The notes below the pieces were generated by a model that was not told where the DNA came from, ran no database searches, and saw only the letters and a program-made list of their open reading frames with translations. From the NCBI RefSeq assembly GCF_005870025.1, contig NZ_VATA01000012.1, positions 1 through 64,000 on the forward strand: DNA of 64,000 bases, given 5' to 3'. Below, piece after piece: positions 17,481-26,118 of this stretch. Both the position numbers and the translations under genes were made by a program. This stretch comes from Poseidonocella sp. HB161398. GTDB taxonomy: Bacteria; Pseudomonadota; Alphaproteobacteria; Rhodobacterales; Rhodobacteraceae. The stretch's first letter is position 1. Every line of letters begins with the position of its first letter.

Positions 17481-18595
17481 GCCTGTCTTTCCGCGTCGGG
17501 CGCAGGGCTTCACGCAGGAATTCGAGCGAACCGAGAGCGCCCCAATGGGGACATCGCCGCGAGACTGGCATCCGACGGACATCATGGCCGCCCTTGCCCG
17601 ACACGCGCGCCCAGTCGCGCGCTCCGCGACGAGCCGCCGCCGGTCCCGCAGGGTGCAGGCCGCAGGACGAATGCGAGTGCCTGTTTCCGCCGCAGGACGG
17701 CGGCGTCGTCTGCATCGGCGCCGTGGACCTGGAAGACGGACCTGGCGTCCCTCTGCACGATTGCCGCGCAATCACCTGCCGGTCAGCGGGGCGAGGCCGA
17801 TCGTGGCAAGCTCCGTCATGGACGGCTCCCCTCAGGGACGACTTTGACAGCACCCAATGTGGCGCATTGCGCTGCGGGGCGCGGGCGCCATCCACTCCGT
17901 CAATGGCGCCGGGATCGCGTCGCAATGGCGGCCTCCATGCTGTTCAAGGCGCGCAGCTTGCCAGCCTGCACCGCTGTGCCGTCGACTGAAGCCCCGCTTG
18001 GCCGCGCAGCGCCAGCCCCGGCCATTTCGGCCGCCGATCTGCAGCGATGCCGGAGCGGCGCCTGCATGGAGCGGCGGCTGCCCGCAGGCGGCGGCAGCAG
18101 GTTTGCGAATGCCGATCAAGGGGGTCCGGCCTGTCGCCGGGCATGCGGACCGTGCTCCGTCGCGGGGGGCGCACGCGGCCCCGTCGAGAGGCAAGGCAGG
18201 GACATTGCTTCGGCGGGATCAGCAGCCCCGAGGGCGCCGCCGGGTCATCACGGCGCCATGGGCGATCCGCCTTGTGACAAGAGACGGCTGCGGCCCGCGT
18301 CTGCCGGGATCGACTCTGCGCCTGGCTTTGCCGCCTCCAGGCCGCACCTGCCCCCGGGGGCGCTTGCTCCCAAATTTGGGCAGCCGCCAGCCAGGACGTC
18401 CGAGAGATCTGTTCAGCCGGATCGTTCCGGGCGGAGGCCGGGAACCCTGTCGCGTACTGGCCTGATGCGGACCGTTTCCGGACAGGCGCCCGGCGGCCCC
18501 CGCGATGCTTTCCGTCATGGAGATGCCAGCGCAGTCTCATAGGCCGGCCGGATGCGCTCGGCGATGCTCCAAGGAAGGCTGGTGGCGCGACCGGG
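17481..18595. other. 1.1 kb decayed or non-coding DNA
   Basis: No frame on either strand yields a recognisable product. The DNA adjoins the transposase remnants and the tandem repeat, and its translations are Arg/Ala/Pro noise. Some of it may be the eroded 5' part of the second transposase. Confidence 0.5.
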
Positions 18596-18990
18596 GGACG
18601 GCGGCGCGCATGTCCCCGCTGGCGTCGCTCCCGCAGGGCCCGCCGGTAGCGCCGGGACGCACTGACGACGGCTCGCATTGCCGGGCACCTCCTCTGCATC
18701 GAGCGGCGGTTTACGCCGGGGCCAGTGGACCGCGGCGCGCATGTCGCCGCGGGGACGCTCCCGCAGTGTCTGCCGGTCGCGCCTAGACGCTTTGAAGATG
18801 GCTCGCATTGCCGGGCACCTCCTTCGGATCCGGCGGCGGCTCATGGCGGGGCCAGTCGACCGCGGCGCGCATGTCGCCGCCGCGGAGCCCGCCGGCAGCA
18901 CCGGACGCCCGGACGGCGGATCACGCTCCCAGGGCAGCTCCGTCCGCTCCAGCGGCGTCTCATCGCACGACCAGGGGACCGCGGCGCACA
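18596..18990. repeat. imperfect tandem repeat, about 129-bp unit, three copies plus a partial one
   Basis: Units start near 18596, 18725, 18854 and 18974, each with GACCGCGGCGCGCATGTC or a close variant. A 24-bp block beginning GGCTCGCATTGCC is identical in units 1 and 2 (18670 and 18800) and degenerate in unit 3. The unit spacing shortens from about 129 to 120 bp. There is no spacer diversity, so it is not CRISPR. No coding function is evident. Confidence 0.7.
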
Positions 18991-19123
18991 CGGCCCCGGC
19001 AGGGTCGACCCCCGCAGCAGCCGCAGGCAGCCAAGGGACGCGCCGGCGTCGGCGCGAACCGCCCTGCGCCGCCTTCCGCTGCCGGGGATGGCCCGATGCG
19101 GACGGCAGCGCGGGCTCCCTCCG

Positions 19124-21355
19124 TCAGACGGCGAGATCGGAGAGACGCATCTCCGCGCTGCCCTCTCCGGCGAACTGGCGCAGGATCCGGCCCGTCGCCT
19201 GGCGCAGCTCCTCCACCCGTGCGGGGCTGTAGCGGTCGGCGCGGTAGCTCATCAGCACGCGGATGCCGCGGGCGCCCTCGATCACGTCCTCCATCACCTC
19301 GAATTGCAGGCCGAGAAGCGACTCCGCCTTCTCCGGATCGACCTGGCGGAAGCGGATGCCGCTGCCATCCGGGGCGGAGAGCACGCCGTTCAGCCGGTTC
19401 TGCGCGTGGATCTGGATGAAGCTCTCGAAGAGCTGGTCGACCGGCGGGCATTCCCCGCCATGGAGCGCCGCGCCCACCCAGTCGATCGGCACCCCGCCAT
19501 GGGGCAGCGAGGCGGCGATCGTGTCGCGCACCTGGCCGATCAGCGCGCCGACGGTCATGTCCGGCGCCATCTCGACGCGATGCGCCACCACGGTGGTGAA
19601 ATAGCCGACCGTGTCGAAATAGGCCGGATCGGTCCGGCCCGAGGCCGAGGTCCCGATCACCGCATCGGTGATCCCGGCCAGCCGGTGCTGCATCGCCGCG
19701 ATGGCGGCATAGGCGGCATTGAAGAGCGAGGCATCCCCGGCCCGCGCCAGCCGCGCCAGACCGTCGGACTCCGCCGGATCGAGCCGGATCTCCACCCAGC
19801 CGCCCGCGGGCGAGGCCGCGGGCCCCGGCGCGTCGCCGAAAAGCGGCTGCGCCAGCCCCGCGCCCTCGAGCATCGAGGTCCAGAAGGGCAGGTGCTCGCG
19901 CGTGACCCCGGCCTCGGACTGGCCCGCGGCGAAGACATGGAAGGGCGGCGGGCTGGTCTCCCATTGGGGCGCCTCGCCGCGGCTGCGGCAGGCATAGGCA
20001 TGGGCCAGCTCCTCCATCATCTGGTTGAGCGACCATTCGTCGACGACGACATGGTGGAAGAGCATCGACAGCAGCTGCGTGCCGTCCTCCTCCGGCAGGA
20101 AGCGCAGCCGCAGCGGCAGCTCGCGCGCGAGGTCGAAGACATGCTCCGCCTCCTCTGCGCGGGTGGCGCCGTCGCTTTCGGCCGTGGTCCAGAACCAGCG
20201 GTAGCTGTCGAGCGCCGCGGGCGCCACCGGCACTTGCACCGCGCGGCCGTCTTCTTCGCGGAAATGGCTGCGCAGCACCGGATGGCGGACCAGCAGGTCG
20301 CGGAAGGCCTGGCCGAAGACGTCCTCCTCCACCGGGTCGAGGAAGCGCAGCGCGAAGGGGATGTTGAAGATCGCGCCCTTGCCGAAGCGGCTATAGGCGC
20401 GCCACAGCGACTGCTGCGCCAGCGACAGCGGATGCGCCTCGCCATTTTCCTCCGCTGCGGGCGCGGGAACGGACGTAGCGGGCGCGGGCGCCGTTCCGAC
20501 GACATGGGCGGCGAGGCCGCGGGCGGTGGCATGGCGGAAGAAATCGGCGAAGCGGACCTCCAGCCCGTGGCGGCTCTGCAAGAGGCCGATCACCCGCGTC
20601 GCCACCAGCGAATGGCCGCCGAAATCGAAGAAATCGTCCTCGGGGCCCATGTCCGGCGCGTTCAGCGCGCTGCGGAACTCGGCGAGGATGGCCGTTTCGG
20701 GCCCCTCCTGCGGGGCGTCGCCGGCCGCGGGGGCGAGGGGCGCGAGCCCCTCCATCGGCGTGCCGTCTTCCAGGTGGCGGGCCAGCGCGGCCAGCGTGTC
20801 CGCCAGGCGGCCGCCCGCGGGCAGGGTGGCGACCAGCGGGGTCTCCGGAGCAGGGGCCGCCGGGGCGCCGTCCGGGGCCTCGCCCGCGATCCCGCGCAGG
20901 ATCGCCGGGAACCCCGCCCGGGTGCCCAGCACGGGGTGGCGCAGCAGCCCCAGCAGCGCGCCGTCGGGCGCGGCCAGCAGGAGCGCGCGGAAGGGCGGGC
21001 GGGCGCCCAGGTCCCAGGGCTCCTCCAGCGCGGCGGCCAGCACGGCGGGGGCGTCCTCGGCCGCCGCGAGGCTGCGGATCTCGGCCAGCGGCAGCGGGGC
21101 GGGCTCCTTGCGCAGCAGGCAGTCCTCGCCGAAGCGGTAGGCCTGCGCCAGGTCGGGCAGCTGATCGGCCAGTTCCTCGATCCGCGCCAGGAGCGGACCC
21201 AGCCGCGGCGCCTGCGGCAGCGCGACGGCCAGGCAGCCGGGGCGCAGCGTCTCGGGCGCCTGCTGGCTTTCCATCCAGATGCGCTCCTCTTCGGCATCGG
21301 GGGCGGATCCCGGCGGCAGGGCGGCGGGGGCGAGGGTCTCTGTCAGGTCTGTCAT
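19124..21355 (-). CDS. NRPS protein: degenerate half-C domain, PCP, C domain (VibF C-half like)
   Basis: 743 residues. Residues about 15-185 look like the N-terminal lobe of a condensation domain (EEERIWMESQQAPE, PWDLGARPPFRALLL), but the HHxxxDG site reads RHPVLGTRAG (about residue 139) and the C-terminal lobe is missing. After an Ala/Pro linker comes a carrier domain (about 230-305) with Ser249 in DDFFDFGGHSLVATRV, then a full condensation domain (about 325-743) starting with PLSLAQQSLWRAY and carrying HHVVVDEWS with His434, His435 and Asp439. This is the C1-PCP-C2 end of VibF, where C1 is also inactive, but as a separate gene. The PCP would receive the amino acid from the Cy-Cy-A protein in trans, and the final C domain would transfer the oxazoline- or thiazoline-acyl group to a polyamine. 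Start ATG 21355, GGGAAGA upstream. Confidence 0.88.
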   Translation of the reverse strand: MTDLTETLAPAALPPGSAPDAEEERIWMESQQAPETLRPGCLAVALPQAPRLGPLLARIEELADQLPDLAQAYRFGEDCLLRKEPAPLPLAEIRSLAAAEDAPAVLAAALEEPWDLGARPPFRALLLAAPDGALLGLLRHPVLGTRAGFPAILRGIAGEAPDGAPAAPAPETPLVATLPAGGRLADTLAALARHLEDGTPMEGLAPLAPAAGDAPQEGPETAILAEFRSALNAPDMGPEDDFFDFGGHSLVATRVIGLLQSRHGLEVRFADFFRHATARGLAAHVVGTAPAPATSVPAPAAEENGEAHPLSLAQQSLWRAYSRFGKGAIFNIPFALRFLDPVEEDVFGQAFRDLLVRHPVLRSHFREEDGRAVQVPVAPAALDSYRWFWTTAESDGATRAEEAEHVFDLARELPLRLRFLPEEDGTQLLSMLFHHVVVDEWSLNQMMEELAHAYACRSRGEAPQWETSPPPFHVFAAGQSEAGVTREHLPFWTSMLEGAGLAQPLFGDAPGPAASPAGGWVEIRLDPAESDGLARLARAGDASLFNAAYAAIAAMQHRLAGITDAVIGTSASGRTDPAYFDTVGYFTTVVAHRVEMAPDMTVGALIGQVRDTIAASLPHGGVPIDWVGAALHGGECPPVDQLFESFIQIHAQNRLNGVLSAPDGSGIRFRQVDPEKAESLLGLQFEVMEDVIEGARGIRVLMSYRADRYSPARVEELRQATGRILRQFAGEGSAEMRLSDLAV

Positions 21356-21766
21356 CCGGTCTTCCCGTCATCTGTCCGGGCCGGGCCGGGATGGCAGCGG
21401 GACAGGCGGTCGGGCGGCAGGGGCCCGGGCACCGCGATCCGCGGCCGCCGCGCGCAGGGCGCGGCGCCATCCGGCTCGGCAATCGCTGTCGGGCGGCCTT
21501 GCTTGGGTCAAGCTGGGTCTGCTGGAGATGCGAGAGGGAAGGCCGCGGGGGGCCGGAAGTCAAGCGGATTCTGCCCGCGGGACCCCGGCGAGTCGGCCCC
21601 GGGCGGGGCCGGAGACGGCGACGAATCGCAGGCGGGGAGGACGCCGCGGCGCGGTCTGCGGAAATTCCCGGCACTCCGGCGCGGGCCGCCCCGAGGCGCT
21701 CCGGCCGCCATCGCGGGCGCGGCCGCCGGGCGGCGGGACGGAGCGCCGCGGGAAGACCGGCCGGGG

Positions 21767-21781
21767 TTAATAAATGGTTAA
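21767..21781 (+). promoter_or_regulatory. CtrA-type binding site TTAA-N7-TTAA
   Basis: A perfect TTAA-TAAATGG-TTAA lies about 270 bp before the first gene of the export operon, in an AT-rich island. TTAA-N7-TTAA is the established CtrA recognition pattern in alphaproteobacteria. Binding is inferred. Confidence 0.55.
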
Positions 21782-21864
21782 TATGGACAAGCTGTTGCGA
21801 TCTAATGGAATTTGCCCCGCGGCCCCGATATCCAGCCTGCCGTTGCGTAAGATTCGTCAGGTTA

Positions 21865-21879
21865 TTAACTAAAATTACC
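21865..21879 (+). promoter_or_regulatory. second CtrA-like site (TTAAC-N5-TTACC)
   Basis: TTAACTAAAATTACC differs by one base from the TTAAC-N5-TTAAC form of the CtrA site and lies 84 bp downstream of the perfect site, nearer the operon start. Confidence 0.4.
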
Positions 21880-22048
21880 AAGATATTCAGTCGGTTGAAA
21901 ATGGGCGCATTCAGGGCATTCGAACATATGCACGGATCGTGAATTATATTGACAGGGCCGCATTTCGGGCCGGATGCTGGCCCTGTCGGCGGAAACGGGA
22001 CCGGACGGGCAAGTCCGGCAGGAGCGCCGCCAGCGGGAGGAATGGCCA

Positions 22049-23917
22049 GTGATCGACGGTACGCGCGAGGCGCTCCCAGGCGGGGAGGAGCCTGGCCCGC
22101 AGGTCTCTTACGCGGTGCTCGACCGCATGCTCTGGGCGCGGTTCCAGCAGGCTGAAACCGTCGAGAGCTATCTCGAATGCTGGCTCGGACTCCTGGCACG
22201 CCAGATCGATGGCATGTCCGCCGGGCTGCTGGTCGCGGGCGAGGGCCCCGATGCTGGTCCCTTCGCGCAGGCCGCGCGCTGGCCCGCAGGCAGCGCGGCG
22301 GCCCCGGACCTGGCCGAGGCGGCGGCGCAGGCGGTGTCTTCCCAGCAGAGCATCGTCCTCGGCGAAGGCACAAGGCGGCGGGTGCTGGCCTGCCCGATCG
22401 AGGCGCTTGGCGGCCTCTTCGGCGCGGTGGCGGTCAGCGCGCCCGACACGGCGCCGCCGACCCCGGCGCTCTTCCGGCGGCTGCAATGGGGGATCGGCTG
22501 GATCGAGCTGCTCCTGCGGCGCGAGCAGGAGGCGCGCGACGGCGACCTGCGCGAGCGCGTGACCGTCGCCTTCGACATGCTCGCCTGCCTTCTGGAACAT
22601 GACCGGCTCGACGAGGCGGGCGCGGCGCTGGTCACCGGCCTGGCGCGGCGGCTCGACTGCGAGACGGTCAGCCTGGGGCTCTCTCGCGGCGGGCGGATGC
22701 GGGTGCGCGCGGTCTCCTCCGCCGCGGGCTTCGGCAAGCGCGCCAGCTTCGTGCGCGAGACCGGGCTGGCGATGGACGAGGCGGCCGACCAGGAGGCGGT
22801 GATCCTCTGGCCCGCCCCGGCGGACTGGGAATTCCGCGTCTCGCGCGCCGCGGAAGAGCTGTCGGTCTCGCACGGGGCGGGCGCGGTGCTGACCATCCCG
22901 CTGGCCGCCGGGCCGCGCATCATCGGCGCGCTCTGCTTCGAGCGCCGCCCCGGCGCGCCCTTCACCGCCCGCGATGTCGAGATCTGCGACGCTGTCGCCG
23001 CCATTGCCGGGCCGATCCTCGAGGACCGCCGCCGCGACGGGCGCTGGCTGCCCGCCAAGGCCTGGGCGAGCCTGCGCCACGGCCTCTCGGCGCTGCTGGG
23101 GCCGCGCCATTTCGGCGCCAAGATCGCCACGCTGGCCGCGGCCGGGACCGCGGCCGCGCTGTGGCTGGTGCCGGCGGGCTATGCGGTGACCGCGCCGGTG
23201 CGGCTCGAGGGCAAGGTGCAGCGCAGCGTCATCGCGCCCTTCAACGGCTATCTCGCGTCGCAGTCGGCGCGGGCGGGGGACCGGGTGGCCGCGGGCCAGA
23301 TCCTCGCCGTGCTCGACGAGAAGGACCTGGCCCTGGAAAAGCTGCGCCTGGCCACCGCGCGCCAGCAGAAGACCCGCGAGCTCGACCGCGCCATCGCCGC
23401 GCGCGAAGTGGCGGAGGCCTCGATCATCCGCGCCCAGCTGGACCAGACCGACGCGCAGCTCGGCCTTGTCGGCGAGCAGCTCGCCCGCACCCGCATCCGC
23501 GCGCCCTTCGACGGCTATGTCGTCGAGGGCGACCTGAGCCAGTCGGTCGGCGGCGCGGTGGAGCGCGGCCAGACCCTGTTCCGCATCGCCCCGCTCGACG
23601 GGTTCCGCGTCATGCTGGAGATCGACGAGCGCGACATCGCCCAGATCGCCCCGGGGCAGGAGGGCAGCCTGCGGCTGTCGGCGCTGCCCGAGGCGCCGCA
23701 TGGCTACCGGGTGGAGCGGATCACGCCGCTGGCGCGCCAGGGCGAGGGGCGGAACTACTTCCTGGTGGAGGCTGCGCTGGACGGGGAATTCGCCCGGGCG
23801 CGCCCCGGCATGGAAGGCGTCTCGCGCACCGAGATCGGCGAGAGGCGGCTGGGCTGGGTGCTGTTCCACGACCTCGCCGACTGGGCGCGGCTTGCCGCCT
23901 GGAGGTGGCAGCCGTGA
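22049..23917 (+). CDS. GAF-TM-HlyD family adaptor protein
   Basis: About 622 residues from GTG 22049, which has GGGAGGA upstream; an ATG at 21974 would add 25 residues but lacks a good ribosome site. The first ~340 residues are cytoplasmic and contain a GAF-like region (roughly LDCETVSLGLSRGGRMRVRA... through GAGAVLTIPLAAGPRIIGALCFER). One membrane segment follows (KIATLAAAGTAAALWLVPAG, about residues 355-375). The rest is a HlyD/membrane-fusion protein: lipoyl half-motifs (VIAPFNGYLASQSARAGDRV, TRIRAPFDGYVVEGDLSQ), a helical hairpin between them and a beta-barrel (VMLEIDERDIAQIAPGQ). HlyD proteins link an inner-membrane transporter to an outer-membrane channel; the GAF domain may sense a ligand. 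It overlaps the next gene (GTGA), first gene of the operon. Confidence 0.82.
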   Translation: MIDGTREALPGGEEPGPQVSYAVLDRMLWARFQQAETVESYLECWLGLLARQIDGMSAGLLVAGEGPDAGPFAQAARWPAGSAAAPDLAEAAAQAVSSQQSIVLGEGTRRRVLACPIEALGGLFGAVAVSAPDTAPPTPALFRRLQWGIGWIELLLRREQEARDGDLRERVTVAFDMLACLLEHDRLDEAGAALVTGLARRLDCETVSLGLSRGGRMRVRAVSSAAGFGKRASFVRETGLAMDEAADQEAVILWPAPADWEFRVSRAAEELSVSHGAGAVLTIPLAAGPRIIGALCFERRPGAPFTARDVEICDAVAAIAGPILEDRRRDGRWLPAKAWASLRHGLSALLGPRHFGAKIATLAAAGTAAALWLVPAGYAVTAPVRLEGKVQRSVIAPFNGYLASQSARAGDRVAAGQILAVLDEKDLALEKLRLATARQQKTRELDRAIAAREVAEASIIRAQLDQTDAQLGLVGEQLARTRIRAPFDGYVVEGDLSQSVGGAVERGQTLFRIAPLDGFRVMLEIDERDIAQIAPGQEGSLRLSALPEAPHGYRVERITPLARQGEGRNYFLVEAALDGEFARARPGMEGVSRTEIGERRLGWVLFHDLADWARLAAWRWQP

Positions 23918-26082
23918 AGACCCGGAGCTGGAATGCCGCCTCCTGGTACCGTGTCGCCGGGTTCCGTCCGCGACTGCGCGCGCATGTGCGCATCCACCGC
24001 CATCTCTACCGCGGCACGCTCTGGCACGTGCTGCAGGACCGGCTGTCCGGACGGTTCCACCGCTTCACCCCCGAGGCCTACCGGCTGGTCGCGATGATGG
24101 ATGGCAGCCGCACGCTGGAGGAGATCTGGGAGCATGCCGTCGCGGCGATGGAGATCGACGCCGTCACCCGCGACGAGCTGGTGCGGCTGGTCGGCCAGCT
24201 CTATTCGGCGGATGTGCTCTCGGGCGACGTGCCGCCCGACATCGTCGAGATCTCCGAGCGCGGCCGCCGCCAGGCGCGCCAGACGCTGGTCCGCTCGGTG
24301 CTGAACCCGCTGGCGCTGCGCCTGCCGGTCTTCGACCCCGAGGATTTCCTGGCGGCCACCTATCCGCTGGTGCGGCCCTTCCTGTCCTGGGCGGGCGTGG
24401 CGCTCTTCCTGGCGATCGTGGCCTGGGGCGGGGTGACGGCGGCGCTGAACTGGGGGCCGCTGACCGGCAACGTGCTCGACCGGACGCTGTCGCGGGACAA
24501 CATCCTGCTGCTGCTGCTGGTCTATCCCTTCGTCAAGGCCTGCCACGAGCTGGGCCATGCCTATGCGATCAAGCGCTGGGGCGGCGAGGTGCACGAGATC
24601 GGCCTGATGTTCCTGGTCTTCATGCCGGTGCCCTATGTCGACGCCTCCGACAGCATCGGCTTTCCCGGAAAATGGCGCCGCGCCGCGGTCTGCGCCGCGG
24701 GCATCCTGGTCGAGATCCTGCTGGCCGCGCTGGCGATGATTGTCTGGGCCCATGCCGAAGAGGGCATCCTGCGCGCGGTGGCCTTCAACGTGATGCTGAT
24801 CGGCGGCATCTCGACCCTGCTCTTCAACGGCAATCCGCTCCTGCGCTTCGACGGCTACTACGCGCTCTGCGACATCCTCGAGATCCCCAATCTCGGCCAG
24901 CGCGCCAACCGCTACCTGGGCTATCTCGTGCAGCGCCATGCCTTCGGCATGGACTGGGCCGAGTCCCCCGCCACCGCCCGGGCAGAGCCCTTCTGGTTCG
25001 TCGCCTATGCCACCGCGGCCTGGATCTACCGGCTCTTCATCATGCTGGCGATCATCGGGCTGGTGGCGACGCGGTTCTTCTTCATCGGCGTGATGCTGGC
25101 GGTCTGGGCGCTGTTCCTGATGCTGGTGCTGCCGCTTCTCAAGGGCGTCTGGTGGCTCTTCACCGCGCCCGCGCTGCGGCGCCATCGCGGCCGTGCCTTC
25201 GCGGTGACGGGCGGCACGCTGGCAGCGCTGGCGGGCGGGCTCCTCTTCGTGCCGGTGCCGCTCAACACCATGGCCGAAGGCGTGGTGATCCCGCGCCCCG
25301 GCGCCTTCGCCAATGCCACCTGGGACGGCGAGGTCGGCGCGGTGCTGGTCGAGGCCGGGGCGACGGTGCGCGCGGGCACGCCGCTCCTGCGGATCGAGGA
25401 TCCGCTGATCCTGTCACGGCGCGAGGTGCTGGCGGCGCGGATCGCCGAGCTCGCGCGTCGGCTGGCGGCCGAGGCGCCCTTCGACCAGGTGGCGGTGCGC
25501 ATCATGGAAGAGGAGCTGGAGGCCGCCCGCGCCGACCTGGCGCTGACCGATGCGCGGATCGCGGGCCAGACGGTGACGGCGGGGCGCGACGGGCGGGTTA
25601 TGCTGCCCCGCGGCGCCGACCTGGAGGGCTCCTTCGCGCGGCGCGGCGACCAGCTGGCGGTAATCGACGATTTCGACAGCCCGGCGATCCGCGTCGTGGT
25701 GCCCGGCATCCGCTCGGGGCTGGTGCGCAGCGCCACGCGCGAGATCGGCATCCGCTTCGCCTTCGATCCCGGCCGCACCCATCCCGCGCGGCTGGCCCGC
25801 GCCACCCCGGTGCTGAGCCGCACGCTGCCCTCGCTGGCGCTGGCGCGCGAAGGCGGCGGGCGCGCCTCGCTCGACCCGGCGCTGCCGCGCGAGCGGCTGC
25901 AGACCTTCGACCCGATGTTCCAGCTCGACCTCGAGCTCGCCGAACCGGTCGCCGTGCCGGTCTATGGCGCGCGCGTCCATGTCCGCTTTGCCCATGACCC
26001 CGAACCGCTCGCCGGGCGCCTCTACCAGGCGGCCACGCGGGTCTTCCTGAAATACTTCGTCTCGCGCGATGCCACCGCCTGA
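23914..26082 (+). CDS. PqqD-like / M50 site-2 protease / HlyD fusion membrane protein
   Basis: 722 residues from GTG 23914 (GGAGGTGG upstream), overlapping the previous stop. The N-terminal ~110 residues resemble a PqqD-type peptide-recognition domain (WHVLQDRLSGRFHRFTPEAYRLVAMMDGSRTLEEI). A multi-pass membrane region follows with the zinc motif HELGH at His211-His215 and the second S2P motif NPLLRFDG ending at Asp313-Gly314, the two signatures of M50 intramembrane proteases. Further membrane segments lead to a periplasmic C-terminal HlyD-like part (TWDGEVGAVLVEAGATVRAG, then a helical hairpin and TAGRDGRVMLPRG). It resembles the putative peptide zinc metalloprotease/YydH group found with peptide exporters. 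It could cleave, anchor or gate the exported substrate, possibly at the LEPR-XLL region of the giant protein; this is inferred. Confidence 0.85.
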   Translation: MKTRSWNAASWYRVAGFRPRLRAHVRIHRHLYRGTLWHVLQDRLSGRFHRFTPEAYRLVAMMDGSRTLEEIWEHAVAAMEIDAVTRDELVRLVGQLYSADVLSGDVPPDIVEISERGRRQARQTLVRSVLNPLALRLPVFDPEDFLAATYPLVRPFLSWAGVALFLAIVAWGGVTAALNWGPLTGNVLDRTLSRDNILLLLLVYPFVKACHELGHAYAIKRWGGEVHEIGLMFLVFMPVPYVDASDSIGFPGKWRRAAVCAAGILVEILLAALAMIVWAHAEEGILRAVAFNVMLIGGISTLLFNGNPLLRFDGYYALCDILEIPNLGQRANRYLGYLVQRHAFGMDWAESPATARAEPFWFVAYATAAWIYRLFIMLAIIGLVATRFFFIGVMLAVWALFLMLVLPLLKGVWWLFTAPALRRHRGRAFAVTGGTLAALAGGLLFVPVPLNTMAEGVVIPRPGAFANATWDGEVGAVLVEAGATVRAGTPLLRIEDPLILSRREVLAARIAELARRLAAEAPFDQVAVRIMEEELEAARADLALTDARIAGQTVTAGRDGRVMLPRGADLEGSFARRGDQLAVIDDFDSPAIRVVVPGIRSGLVRSATREIGIRFAFDPGRTHPARLARATPVLSRTLPSLALAREGGGRASLDPALPRERLQTFDPMFQLDLELAEPVAVPVYGARVHVRFAHDPEPLAGRLYQAATRVFLKYFVSRDATA

Positions 26083-26118
26083 GACGCCGGCAGAGATCAA
26101 CCAAGGGAGAAAGACACC

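Larger units (their letters stand above)
21356..22048. other. divergent intergenic region with AT-rich promoter segment
   Basis: The left half (to about 21760) is G+C-rich and holds the leader of the reverse-strand NRPS gene. The right half (about 21765-21960) is strikingly AT-rich compared with its surroundings and carries two CtrA-like sites and a TATGGACAA motif shared with the giant-gene leader. This is the likely control region of the export operon. Confidence 0.65.

Noticed and set aside
18596-18990. Repeat array considered as CRISPR
   Set aside because: Units are about 129 bp, tandem and imperfect, without short constant repeats separated by unique spacers, and no cas genes are near.
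18725-21781. Forward open frame of about 1,000 codons
   Set aside because: Antisense to the reverse-strand NRPS protein with clear PCP and condensation motifs; the translation is His/Arg/Gln-rich noise.
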